From: Henriciella sp.
GTDB lineage: Bacteria > Pseudomonadota > Alphaproteobacteria > Caulobacterales > Hyphomonadaceae
Assembly (NCBI GenBank): GCA_030066975.1
Contig: JASJAO010000001.1
Coordinates: 310,001 to 374,000 of the forward strand
Length of the DNA: 64,000 bases
Direction of reading: 5' to 3'
Of this stretch, positions 51,714-60,995 are shown in pieces. Both the position numbers and the translations under genes were made by a program. The notes below the pieces were generated by a model, which worked only from the letters and a program-made list of their open reading frames with translations, had not been told where the DNA came from and ran no database searches. The number at the start of each line of letters is the position of its first letter. Position 1 is the first letter of the stretch.

Positions 51714-51730
51714 GTCTTTGATCCTAAACG

Positions 51731-51763
51731 AAAAATGCGACAGAGACTAGTGCCTCTGTCGCA
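51731..51763 (-). terminator. rpsA terminator
   Basis: TGCGACAGAG (51736-51745) pairs perfectly with CTCTGTCGCA (51754-51763). On the minus strand the stem ends in TTTTT (51735-51731). It is 44 bp after the rpsA stop and just upstream of ihfB. Confidence 0.85.
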
Positions 51764-51806
51764 GATTCGAAATGCTCACAAAATGTTAAGGTGAGCGAGT
51801 TGTGAC

Positions 51807-53585
51807 CTAGCTCTCTTTGTCAGCAGATTTGGTCGTTTTCTTCGCTGCCGCTTTTTTCTTTTTCTTGGCTGGAGCCTTGGCTTCAGGCTCAGCTTCATCT
51901 GCTGTTTCTGAACCGGCCAAAGCCGCCCCAAGAATATCGCCGAGGGACGCACCGGCATCAGCCGATCCGTACTGCGCAACAGCTTCCTGTTCCTCAGAGA
52001 TTTCCAGCGCCTTGATTGACACCGACACGCGGCGGGAAGATTTATCCACCTGCGTGACTTTCGCATCGATCTTTTCGCCGACAGCGAAACGCTCTGGGCG
52101 TTGCTCACTGCGATCCCGTGACAGGTCGGAACGGCGGATGAAGGCTTTCACAGCTGGGTCACCGAACTCAACTTCGATGCCACCGGATGCCACTTCGGTG
52201 ACGGTACACGTAACGATCGCGCCGCGCTTGACCGAGGCGTTGTCGGCGATCGGGTCACCACCAACCTGTTTGATGCCAAGCGAAATACGCTCTTTCTCAG
52301 CATCGACATCCAGCACGCGAGCGGTCACAGTGTCGCCCTTGTTAAAGTTCTGGATCGCTTCTTCGCCGGACTGATCCCAGGAGATGTCATTGATGTGGAC
52401 CATGCCATCGAGATCCGGGCCGAGACCAACGAAGAGACCGAACTCGGTGATCCCGCGAACTTCGCCCTCGATGTCTGTGCCGACAGGATGCTCAGCCATG
52501 AAGGCCGACCATGGATTGTCCTGAGTTTGTTTCAGGCCGAGAGAGATCCGGCGTTTCTCGCTGTCGACATCCAGAACCTCGACGAGGACTTCCTGTGAGG
52601 TCGAAACGATCTTTCCAGGATGAATGTTCTTCTTGGTCCAGCTCATTTCGGAGACGTGGATCAGGCCTTCAACGCCGTCTTCTAGCTCAACAAAGGCACC
52701 ATAGTCAGTAATGTTGGTGACCTGACCGGACATGCGCGTGCCAATGGTGTACTTGGCTTCGATATCGTCCCAAGGATCGGAATCGAGCTGTTTCATGCCA
52801 AGCGAGATGCGCTGGGTCTCTGGGTTGATTTTGATGATCTGAACCTTGACCGTGTCGCCGACATTCACGACCTGGCTTGGGTGATTGACCCGCTTCCAGC
52901 TCATGTCGGTGACGTGCAGCAAGCCATCAATGCCGCCAAGGTCAACGAACGCACCGTAATCAGTGATGTTCTTGACGACGCCTTCGCGTGTGTCGCCTTC
53001 CTGCATGTTGCCGACGATTTCAGCACGCTGTTCTGCGCGGCTTTCTTCGAGGATGGCGCGGCGTGAGACAACAACGTTGCCGCGGGCCCGGTCCATTTTC
53101 AGGATGGCAAACGGCTGAACCTCGTTCATCAGCGGGCCAACGTCACGGACGGGACGAATATCGACTTGCGAGCCGGGCAGGAACGCATTGACGCCGCCGA
53201 GGTCGACGGTGAATCCACCTTTGACGCGGCCAACAATCGCGCCTTTCACAGGCTCTTCCTTGTTGTAATTGTCTTCCAGGGTGATCCAGCTCTCTTCGCG
53301 GCGCGCCTTGTCGCGTGACAGAACGGCTTCGCCCATCAGGTTTTCGATCCGGTCGAGATAAACTTCGACGATATCGCCTGGTTCAGGCTGCTTTTCTTCG
53401 AGCAGGAATTCTTTGGTTGGCACCCGGCCTTCGGTCTTGAGGCCGATATCCAGGGTCAGGAAATCTCCGTTATTGGAGATTACAGTCGCAGGTACAACGC
53501 GGCCCTCTTGCAGGGTCGCAGCACCAGCGCTTTCCTCGAACATAGAGGCAAAATCCTCAGTTGAGGGTGTCATTGAATCAGTCAT
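51807..53585 (-). CDS. rpsA: 30S ribosomal protein S1
   Basis: Large mRNA-binding protein that helps 30S subunits load structured messages. The 592 residues contain six S1 (OB-fold) repeats from about residue 30 to 550, for example [26 protein letters not shown]-type segments repeated at regular spacing, then an Ala/Lys/Glu-rich tail ([14 protein letters not shown]). I start at the ATG at 53585 ([13 protein letters not shown]). Upstream in-frame codons reach 53633. It lies 111 bp after cmk on the same strand, the normal cmk-rpsA order. Confidence 0.96.
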   Translation of the reverse strand: [592 protein letters not shown]

Positions 53586-53696
53586 GGGGTCTCCGGTCGC
53601 GTAGCCAGAACGGGGTTCACTGCGACCCGGCACGATTGCCGGACGTCAGCCGTCGCTACGATTGTGGCGATCCGATCCCGTTTTGGATTTGGCGTT

Positions 53697-54344
53697 TCAG
53701 TCGCCAGAGGGGGTCGGTTTCTTGGCAAGGGCAGCTTCGACAACGGCCCGTGCTTTATCCACAGCGGCGTCTATAGACAGATGAGTCGTATCGATCAAGA
53801 CAGCATCTGCGGCCGCGACCATTGGGGCATCCTTGCGGGATTTGTCGCGTTCATCGCGCTCTTTGAGCTGCGAGATCATCTCGTCCAGCGTGAGCGTTTC
53901 GCCCTTGCTCACGAGCTCCTTCCATCGACGGAGCGCGCGCGCTTCAACAGAGGCGTCAATCCACAGTTTCACGTCTGCCTCCGGGCAAATCACCGTTCCA
54001 ATGTCGCGGCCATCAAGCACGGCACCGCCGGGTTGCAGAGCAAACCGGCGCTGCAGGTTTAACAGGGCGGCACGGACTTCCGGCACAGCCGCGACTTTTG
54101 AAGCAGCCTGACCCACTTCAGCGGTTCGCAGCTCGTCATCGGTGTAGCCCTGGAAGTTGAGGCTCTCTGCAATGTCGGCCAGGGCCTGCGCATCGTCGAA
54201 ATCGACTTCGGCGGCGAGCGCGATCAGGCCAGTCAGGCGGTAAAGTTGCCCGGTATCCATATACGGCAAGCCGTACTCAGCTGAGAGCTGCCGCGCGATC
54301 GTGCCTTTTCCCGAGGCGAGCGTGCCGTCAATCGCAATAATCAT
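53697..54344 (-). CDS. cmk: Cytidylate kinase
   Basis: Phosphorylates CMP and dCMP using ATP in nucleotide salvage and synthesis. The 215-residue protein starts MIIAIDGTLASGKGTIARQL, with the P-loop DGTLASGKGT in place of the more common DGPAGSGKG. It has MDTGQLYRLTG, the conserved substrate loop, and VLDGRDIGTVICPEA. It is between aroA (11 bp upstream) and rpsA on the minus strand; aroA-cmk-rpsA is a common alphaproteobacterial order. Confidence 0.95.
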   Translation of the reverse strand: MIIAIDGTLASGKGTIARQLSAEYGLPYMDTGQLYRLTGLIALAAEVDFDDAQALADIAESLNFQGYTDDELRTAEVGQAASKVAAVPEVRAALLNLQRRFALQPGGAVLDGRDIGTVICPEADVKLWIDASVEARALRRWKELVSKGETLTLDEMISQLKERDERDKSRKDAPMVAAADAVLIDTTHLSIDAAVDKARAVVEAALAKKPTPSGD

Positions 54345-54355
54345 GGTTAGTCTGT

Positions 54356-55741
54356 CTAAGCCCTCTGAATATCTGCGCCCAGCGTCTGCATATCGTGCAG
54401 GAAGGCCGGATAGCTCGTCGCAATCATCGAGGCATCGTCAATGGAAACCGCTTTCTGCGCTGCCGTTCCCATGACCAGCGCGCTCATCGCGATGCGATGA
54501 TCATGATGGGTTTCAACAAGGCCGCCGCCTGGAACAGCGCCGCTGCAGCCCTCAACAATGAAACCGTCCTTGCGTTCTTCAACCTCTACGCCGTTCACGC
54601 GGAGCATGTTGATCGTCGCCGCAATACGATCGGATTCCTTGACCCGCAGCTCTTCGGCGCCACTGACCAGAGTTTCGCCCTCAGCAAAGGCGGCAAGCAC
54701 AGCCAGGATCGGAAACTCGTCAATCATGCTCGGGACCAGTTCTTCGGGTATGGCACAACCGGTCAGGTCAGCACTTTCAAACGACATGTTGATCAGGCGT
54801 TCGCCAGCCGCGTCGCCGATCTCTTCGGCACCGACCTGGGTCCCCATCATTGCCGCGGCTCTGAAAAACCCATCTCGCGTGGCGTTTGACATGACGCCTT
54901 CAACCAAAGCGCCGCCGTGCTGAGAGATCATTGCTGTGGTTGCCAAAAAAGCCGCGGAAGACGGATCGCCTGGGACGCGGGTCTCGCGCGCCGATAGCAT
55001 CTGGCCGCCGCGGATTGAGACTATCGCACCGTCTCCGTCGGGGCGTACCCCGACATCAACCCCGAAGCCGCGCAGCATCCGTTCGCTATGGTCCCTCGTT
55101 ATTCGGTTTTCACGGACAATGGTCGTGCCCTCGGCGTTTAGACCGGCAAGTAGAATGCAGGATTTGACCTGCGCCGAGGCGTGCGGCGGGGTGTAATCCA
55201 AAGGTGCAAGCGGAGATTTGCCGTGCATGTTAAGCGGTAAAGTCTTGTCACCGGCATGTTCAAAACGAGCGCCCATGGCCTCCAGGGGATCGATCACCCG
55301 GCCCATGGGGCGGCTCGACAGGCTGGCGTCACCTACGAGACGGGCTGAAACCTCGTAGCCGGCAATCACGCCCATCATTAGCCGCGAACCGGTTCCGGAA
55401 TTGCCAAAATCGAGATCTGTTTGTGGAGACGTTAGACCGGATGACCCGACCCCGGTTACGCGCCAATCTCCAGGCGCCGTTTGTTCAAGGTGAGCGCCGA
55501 GGGCACTCATGACTCGAGCGGTGTTCAGGACGTCTTCGCCTTCAAGCAGGCCAGAAATCTCAGAGGTTCCTTCCGCCAATCCGCCGAGGATCAGCGCCCG
55601 GTGGGAGCAGGATTTATCGCCCGGAGCGACAATTGTCCCTGCAATTTTCGAAACAGGATGCGATGTCCAGACCACAATAGGTTCTCCGGGAATACAGTCT
55701 TTGCGGAAAAGCGCTTTGACAGGACGAGACGTTTCTGGCAA
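54356..55741 (-). CDS. aroA: 3-phosphoshikimate 1-carboxyvinyltransferase (EPSP synthase, class II type)
   Basis: Condenses shikimate-3-phosphate with phosphoenolpyruvate. The 461-residue protein has IVAPGDKSCSHRALILGG, where the substrate-binding motif reads SCSHR, and GLLEGEDVLNT, MGRVIDPL and LRVKESDRIAAT, like the CP4-type class II enzymes. At the position of CP4 Ala100 it has glycine (NSG at 114-116), which in that enzyme goes with glyphosate sensitivity. The first 23 codons could be dispensable (alternative GTG at 55675). It leads the aroA-cmk-rpsA unit. Confidence 0.94.
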   Translation of the reverse strand: MPETSRPVKALFRKDCIPGEPIVVWTSHPVSKIAGTIVAPGDKSCSHRALILGGLAEGTSEISGLLEGEDVLNTARVMSALGAHLEQTAPGDWRVTGVGSSGLTSPQTDLDFGNSGTGSRLMMGVIAGYEVSARLVGDASLSSRPMGRVIDPLEAMGARFEHAGDKTLPLNMHGKSPLAPLDYTPPHASAQVKSCILLAGLNAEGTTIVRENRITRDHSERMLRGFGVDVGVRPDGDGAIVSIRGGQMLSARETRVPGDPSSAAFLATTAMISQHGGALVEGVMSNATRDGFFRAAAMMGTQVGAEEIGDAAGERLINMSFESADLTGCAIPEELVPSMIDEFPILAVLAAFAEGETLVSGAEELRVKESDRIAATINMLRVNGVEVEERKDGFIVEGCSGAVPGGGLVETHHDHRIAMSALVMGTAAQKAVSIDDASMIATSYPAFLHDMQTLGADIQRA

Positions 55742-55778
55742 GCGCCCCAGCTATCTAAAGACATGAGAGATACGAGTC

Positions 55779-56297
55779 ATGGCCGATCCGGAACTTGGTA
55801 CAAAGCAGGTATGCCCCAACTGCGAAGCGAAATTCTATGATTTGAACAAACGTCCGGCGACGTGTCCGAAATGTGGACATAGTTTTGATCCGGCGGACGA
55901 GGTGGTTCAGGCGACCAAAACCAAAGTGCGGACCAAGGCCGCTCAGGACGCAGTGCCTGAGGATGAGGAAGAAGATCCAGAGGAAGCAGCCGAAACAGCC
56001 GCCGTTCAAACGGATGATGATGAAGAGGAAGCGGCCGAAGACGAGGCGAAAGAACTCGGCGGCGACGAAGATGAAGTCGCGCTGGAAATGGGCTCTGATG
56101 GGGATGACAGCGAAGAAACGGCCCCCGGAAAAGTCCCGACCGGCTTCTCTGAGGAAGGCGTCGACGATGATGATGACGAAGTCATGCTCGATGGCGACGA
56201 CGATGAGTTTGAACTCGGCGACGATGATATCGATGTCGACGATGACAACGAACTCGGTGAACCGGACGCCGACGATATTGACCCGGATGCGAAATAG
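55779..56297 (+). CDS. TIGR02300 family acidic protein
   Basis: A 172-residue cytosolic protein. The N-terminus holds a zinc-ribbon-like segment QVCPNCEAKFYDLNKRPATC with CPNC and CPKCG pairs (residues 13-38). The rest is a long low-complexity acidic tail rich in Asp and Glu, ending DADDIDPDAK. TIGR02300 proteins of Alphaproteobacteria are known only as conserved; a role in nucleic-acid binding is a guess. It is divergent from aroA and followed by tRNA-Ala. Confidence 0.88.
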   Translation: MADPELGTKQVCPNCEAKFYDLNKRPATCPKCGHSFDPADEVVQATKTKVRTKAAQDAVPEDEEEDPEEAAETAAVQTDDDEEEAAEDEAKELGGDEDEVALEMGSDGDDSEETAPGKVPTGFSEEGVDDDDDEVMLDGDDDEFELGDDDIDVDDDNELGEPDADDIDPDAK

Positions 56298-56344
56298 GGC
56301 TTGATCCAGACGGCGGGAAACCGTATTCCGCCCTTTCCCTTTTC

Positions 56345-56670
<326 letters not shown>

Positions 56671-56913
56671 ATGAACACGCCTGTTAATGCCCCTTTTGAC
56701 GCGATCGATGTCAGTCAGTTGGCCTATGTACGGTCTATCAAATCCAAGGAATTGGCCGAGCTGCCGCGCGAAGCGCTTGCATCCGTTGAAGACGTGGATG
56801 CCTTGTTTGTGCTGACCAATGGCGATGGAAAACGCCTCGCCATCATTGAGGGCCGCGACGCCGCCATTGCTGCCGCGCATGCCAATGCCCTGCAAACGGT
56901 GAGCCTGCACTAA
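56671..56913 (+). CDS. DUF1150 family protein
   Basis: An 80-residue cytosolic protein of the alphaproteobacterial DUF1150 family. MNTPVNAPFDAIDVSQLAYV leads to a conserved core with LVLTNGDGKRLAII-like residues (ALFVLTNGDGKRLAIIEGRD) and a helical end. It has a purine-rich ribosome-binding site upstream of the ATG at 56671. It is often beside small heat-shock genes in other genomes, but none is here. Its stop is 3 bp from the convergent 2-hydroxyacid dehydrogenase stop. Confidence 0.82.
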   Translation: MNTPVNAPFDAIDVSQLAYVRSIKSKELAELPREALASVEDVDALFVLTNGDGKRLAIIEGRDAAIAAAHANALQTVSLH

Positions 56914-56915
56914 GG

Positions 56916-57902
56916 CTACAGAATTGCCGGAATAACCCGGTCCGGTGGGCGATGACCATCAGCATATGTTTTGATGTTGATGATGACTTTTTCGCCCATT
57001 TCGACCCGGCCTTCAAATGTCGCAGACCCCATGTGCGGGAGGAGGATGACATTTGGTAAGCCGACAAGATCCGGATTGACTTTCGGTTCGCGCTCGAAAA
57101 CGTCGAGGCCTGCGCCCGCAATTTTTTCAGCTTTCAGCGCGCGGGCCAGGGCAGCTTCATCAATAACTTCGCCGCGTGCGGTGTTTACGATAAAGGCTTC
57201 CGGTTTCATCAGATCGATGCGGCGCGCATTCAGCAGATGAAATGTCGCTGGCGTGTGCGGACAGTTAACTGAAACAATGTCCATCCGCGCCAGCATCTGA
57301 TCAAGACTGTCCCAATAGGTTGCGCCGAGGTTCTCTTCGATATGGCGCGCGACGGGTTTGCGATTGTGATAGTGGATTTGCAGTCCGAAAGCCTGGGCCC
57401 GCCGGGCAACCGCCTGTCCAATCCGGCCCATGCCGATAATGCCGAGGCGTTTACCCGTCAGGCGGCGTCCCATCATCCATGTCGGGGCCCAGCCATCAAA
57501 CTCGCCCTTCAACATCAGCTGGATGCCTTCATTCAGGCGTCGCGGCACAGCCAGGATCAACGCCATCGTCACATCGGCGGTGTCGTCGGTCAAAACACCC
57601 GGCGTGTTGGTGACTGTGATGCCGCGCTGAACCGCGCTTTGAACGTCGATATTATCGATACCGGCGCCAAATTGTGCGATCAGTTTCAGGTCTTCTCCAG
57701 CCTGCGCCAGGATACGGCCATCAATCTGGTCGGTCACCGTGGAAACCAGAACATCAGCGCGTTTGACCGCCTCGCCCAATTGGTTGGCGTCCATCGGTTC
57801 GTCAGTCTGATTCAGTTCGGTGTCGAACAGTTCTTTCAGGCGCAACTCAACCGGATCGGGTAAGCGCCGGGTGACAATGATCTTCAACCGCTTTGCTGAC
57901 AT
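56916..57902 (-). CDS. D-2-hydroxyacid dehydrogenase (glycerate/hydroxypyruvate reductase-like)
   Basis: NAD(P)-dependent reductase of 328 residues for 2-oxoacids such as glyoxylate or hydroxypyruvate. It shows FGAGIDNIDVQSA, the NAD-binding GIIGMGRIGQAVARRA, the catalytic Arg in NTARGEVIDEAAL, Glu in VFEREPKVN, and His in LPHMGSAT. It begins MSAKRLKIIVTRRLP at 57902; the frame is open 10 codons further. It is divergent from the SH3 gene. Confidence 0.92.
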   Translation of the reverse strand: MSAKRLKIIVTRRLPDPVELRLKELFDTELNQTDEPMDANQLGEAVKRADVLVSTVTDQIDGRILAQAGEDLKLIAQFGAGIDNIDVQSAVQRGITVTNTPGVLTDDTADVTMALILAVPRRLNEGIQLMLKGEFDGWAPTWMMGRRLTGKRLGIIGMGRIGQAVARRAQAFGLQIHYHNRKPVARHIEENLGATYWDSLDQMLARMDIVSVNCPHTPATFHLLNARRIDLMKPEAFIVNTARGEVIDEAALARALKAEKIAGAGLDVFEREPKVNPDLVGLPNVILLPHMGSATFEGRVEMGEKVIINIKTYADGHRPPDRVIPAIL

Positions 57903-57997
57903 GAAACCTCTCTTTCCACGGTGACTTAGCAAAGCTCTAAGCCATCGCCAATGCGCAGCTTTACGTGGGATTCACGGGTTTCCGTAAAAAAGCCCTC

Positions 57998-58516
57998 ATG
58001 ATTGCGTTTTTGTGCCGACTATTTTGCGCTGCCACATTTTTGTTCACGCCCTTAGCGGGCGAGCAGGCCGTGGCAGAGCCGTCTGTGCAGGAAGTGAGCC
58101 AATTTTCAGGAAAGCCGGTCCCACGATTTGAGTCGCTGCGATACTCCGCTGTGCATGGGCGCCAGGGTCCGAGCCTCGATCATCCGATCGTATGGCGGTA
58201 TGAACGCGAGGGCTTGCCTATGTTGATCGTCCGCGAAACCCATGGCTGGCGACGGGTGAGAGATCCGGACGGGGACGAGGTCTGGATGCAGGCCCGAATG
58301 CTGTCCACGCACGCCACTGCGATCGTTAACCGCGAGACGGTAATGCGCCGCAAACCAGCTGACGAGGCTGCTGGATTGGCCGTGTTGAAGCCAAACGTGA
58401 TTGTGCACCTTGAGACATGCCAGGCTGCCTTTTGTGAGGTCACGGTGGACCGACTATCTGGCTGGGTCGAGCGATCATCACTCTGGGGCGTCGAAACAGA
58501 AACCGCTGGTCTTTGA
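57998..58516 (+). CDS. Exported bacterial-SH3 domain protein
   Basis: A 172-residue protein with a signal peptide (MIAFLCRLFCAATFLFTPLA). Two SH3-like segments follow: LRYSAVHGRQGPSLDHPIVW with WRRVRDPDGDEVWMQARML, and GLAVLKPNVIVHLETCQAAF with SGWVERSSLWGV. Such DUF1058-type SH3 proteins are periplasmic and may bind peptidoglycan. The frame is open to a GTG at 57965; the ATG at 57998 gives a normal signal sequence. Confidence 0.85.
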   Translation: MIAFLCRLFCAATFLFTPLAGEQAVAEPSVQEVSQFSGKPVPRFESLRYSAVHGRQGPSLDHPIVWRYEREGLPMLIVRETHGWRRVRDPDGDEVWMQARMLSTHATAIVNRETVMRRKPADEAAGLAVLKPNVIVHLETCQAAFCEVTVDRLSGWVERSSLWGVETETAGL

Positions 58517-58600
58517 TCGCTGGCTCTTGCTCTGGGCGATGCCAATCGTTAACAGGCCGGAATCGCTGACGGAATCCGAACAAGAAAAGGCAGGACCAAG

Positions 58601-59137
58601 ATGAGCGGACCACACGATTTTCATACGCCACAAGCATCCTATTCGAAGGAAGAGTTGCTGACCTCCGGGCGCGGTGAGTTGTTTGGTCCGGGCAATGCGC
58701 AGCTGCCGACCCCGCCCATGTTGATGATGGATCGCATCACCGAGATTACGCTGGACGGCGGTGAATTCGGCAAGGGGTCTGTGATTGGTGAGTTTGATAT
58801 CGACCCTGGCCTCTGGTTTTTTGACTGCCATTTCCCCGGTGATCCGGTCATGCCGGGCTGTCTTGGACTGGATGCGATGTGGCAGGCCGTGGGCTATTGG
58901 CTCGGATGGTCCGGCTCCCCCGGTAAAGGACGTGCGCTCGGCGTTGGCGAAGTCCGCTTCACGGGTGAGATTACGCCGGAAACCAAGCTCGTTCGTTATG
59001 AGATCGACATCAAACGCGTCCGCAGGGGTCGTCTGATCCTCGGGATTGCCGATGGTCGGGTTTTTGCCGACGAGGAAAAGATCTACACCGCCAAGGACAT
59101 GCGTGTGGGTCTGGTTCAAAAAACCCCTGTGGCCTGA
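58601..59137 (+). CDS. fabA: 3-hydroxydecanoyl-ACP dehydratase/isomerase
   Basis: Dehydrates and isomerises the 10-carbon intermediate in unsaturated fatty-acid synthesis. The 178 residues have the hotdog fold with [22 protein letters not shown] holding the catalytic His and Asp. A strong context is [21 protein letters not shown] at the start. Length matches E. coli FabA. fabB would normally follow; here the next plus-strand gene is fabI, 2.6 kb away. Confidence 0.96.
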   Translation: MSGPHDFHTPQASYSKEELLTSGRGELFGPGNAQLPTPPMLMMDRITEITLDGGEFGKGSVIGEFDIDPGLWFFDCHFPGDPVMPGCLGLDAMWQAVGYWLGWSGSPGKGRALGVGEVRFTGEITPETKLVRYEIDIKRVRRGRLILGIADGRVFADEEKIYTAKDMRVGLVQKTPVA

Positions 59138-59998
59138 TCAGGGCACAAACACTGTGTAGACAACCTCGACCTGAAAATCGAAGGTTCCGAGCGATAGATC
59201 GTAACCGGTCAAATTTTCAGCGTTGATAGCATATTCTGCGTCAAAACGGACGGATTGATCCGCAATGGACCCGGGCGCGATTGCGGTACGCTGGTCGCCG
59301 GTGAACACGTTACGCGGTGTCCGTAGATCCCAGATGCGATAGGCGCCTGCAAATCCAGCGGTTCCGCCACCGGAGTGGGGCAGCTGAGCGGCGCTTCCGA
59401 AGCCGATTTCACCGTCGCCGACCTGCGTCACTGAAAGCGTCATGCGCGTCACCAGCATCATGATGAAGTCAATCGTTGAGCCAGGATTGAACGCCTGAGC
59501 CTCAATTGCGAATGGGACATTTGAGGCGACATAGAAACTGGAATACTGCCGCGTGGCGTCGACCCGTGTATCGGTCAAAGATTGAAGACCAAACTCAGTA
59601 AAGGAGTCGTCGCTGGACAGGCGTCCATCGCCGCTGGTGTCGGTCTGAATGTCGCCTGACGCCGTGTTGGTGATGATGAAGGGCATGCTGCCCGTCGCTC
59701 CGGAAAACGAGTCTTGTGTTGGCGAGAGGGTCCCCGTCACGACTGTATGAACATCACTGCTAATCAGATCCACATCCCCTGATGTTGCCGCGCTCGACCC
59801 AGTGCCGGTATCAAGTACGAAATCTGAAACCATCGGCACAGCGCCTGAAGCGTCTGCTGCCCATACGACGACGATACCGGCGCGGCTGAGAATGGTCCGG
59901 TCTCTGATTTGAGCGAGCGCCGGAAGCAGGCTGGATCCTGCGAGAACGACAGCCACTAACGCTTTTGCGTAGACAGATTTTGAAGACCGAAACCGCAA
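59138..59998 (-). CDS. Secreted paralog A, unknown function
   Basis: A 286-residue exported protein with a signal peptide (AKALVAVVLAGSSLLPALA). It shares with the next gene upstream (paralog B, 60064-60906) GIVVVWxAD near the N-terminus, VVTGTL, SSFYVASNVPFxI, AQLPHSGG, and a C-terminus VVYTVxVP. DTSGDGRLSSDD is an EF-hand or dockerin-like calcium loop. It lies head-to-back with fabA (stops adjacent). No known family assigned; the repeated beta-strand pattern and Ca-like loop suggest an extracellular or surface protein. Confidence 0.75.
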   Translation of the reverse strand: MRFRSSKSVYAKALVAVVLAGSSLLPALAQIRDRTILSRAGIVVVWAADASGAVPMVSDFVLDTGTGSSAATSGDVDLISSDVHTVVTGTLSPTQDSFSGATGSMPFIITNTASGDIQTDTSGDGRLSSDDSFTEFGLQSLTDTRVDATRQYSSFYVASNVPFAIEAQAFNPGSTIDFIMMLVTRMTLSVTQVGDGEIGFGSAAQLPHSGGGTAGFAGAYRIWDLRTPRNVFTGDQRTAIAPGSIADQSVRFDAEYAINAENLTGYDLSLGTFDFQVEVVYTVFVP

Positions 59999-60063
59999 AC
60001 CACCCCTCCAGAGGTTGGCAGCAAAGTCGCTGTTTTAGGGTAATGGGAGGTTAACCAGACCGG

Positions 60064-60906
60064 TTAGGGTACCCAGACGGTGTACACGACTTCCGCTTCG
60101 ACCTCGTAGATGCCCTCGGCGAGATTGGTATGGTTGGTCGACAGCGAATAGCCCTGCCAGCTGCCGAGTGTATAAACCACATCGAAGCGGACCGATTGCT
60201 CTGGCAAGGACCCGCGCGAGGCGGCTGTGCGCTGGTTACCGGTAAACAGAGTTGTTGGCGTCATCATCTCAAGCAGGTCGTCGACGGCCCCTATGCCACC
60301 GGTGGGACCCCCTGAATGTGGCAGCTGGGCGTTTGCACCGAACGCGATCCCGTCATTTCCTGATTGGGTCACACTCATAGCCCAGAAAATTTTCCCAAGT
60401 ACCCAGTCGTCGCGGCCGACGACCCGGATAGCCTCACCGTCAATGTTAAATGGGACATTCGAGGCGACATAGAAACTGCTGCGTGAAACGCTGTCTCGCA
60501 GGCCGAGACGCGTGTTCGGGCCCATTTCGAACGCGTTGAACACATCCCCACCGTCCGTGACACCGTTTCCGTTGCTGTCGATGTCTCCATTCCCATTCGG
60601 CGAGTTGCGAACATTGAACATGCGGCTGGGAACTTCATCCAGGCTGGAGCCGTCAAAGGCCGGTAAAAGCGTTCCGGTGACGACAGAGGCAACATCGCCG
60701 GCGATCAGATCTGTATCTCCGCGCGCAACATTGCTGTCATTGATGATGAAGTCTGACACGATCGGGCTCTGGCCAGCACTGTCTGCGCCCCAGACAACCA
60801 CGATGCCTTCAACTGCAAAGGTGGTGCGATCATTCACTTGTGCGCTTGCGACGCATGCCAGAAGCAAGACGGCGACGAAGCACGTGAATATGGCTAGTAA
60901 ACGCAT
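60064..60906 (-). CDS. Secreted paralog B, unknown function
   Basis: A 280-residue exported protein with signal peptide (MRLLAIFTCFVAVLLLACVASA). It is clearly homologous to paralog A along its length: GIVVVWGAD, VSDFI, DLIAGDVASVVTGTL, SSFYVASNVPFNI, MSVTQ, AQLPHSGG, LFTGNQRTA, EQSVRFD and EVVYTVWVP. Its calcium-like loop reads DSNGNGVTDGGD. It is 65 bp upstream of A on the same strand, so the two are likely one transcript with paralog C. Function unknown. Confidence 0.75.
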   Translation of the reverse strand: MRLLAIFTCFVAVLLLACVASAQVNDRTTFAVEGIVVVWGADSAGQSPIVSDFIINDSNVARGDTDLIAGDVASVVTGTLLPAFDGSSLDEVPSRMFNVRNSPNGNGDIDSNGNGVTDGGDVFNAFEMGPNTRLGLRDSVSRSSFYVASNVPFNIDGEAIRVVGRDDWVLGKIFWAMSVTQSGNDGIAFGANAQLPHSGGPTGGIGAVDDLLEMMTPTTLFTGNQRTAASRGSLPEQSVRFDVVYTLGSWQGYSLSTNHTNLAEGIYEVEAEVVYTVWVP

Positions 60907-60995
60907 TCTGATTTGGCCCTCGCGCAGGGGATACCATCCAGAGACTGAGATCTGATTGACCCGGTGCCATCAGTCCTGCAGCGTTTCTTAGGAGT

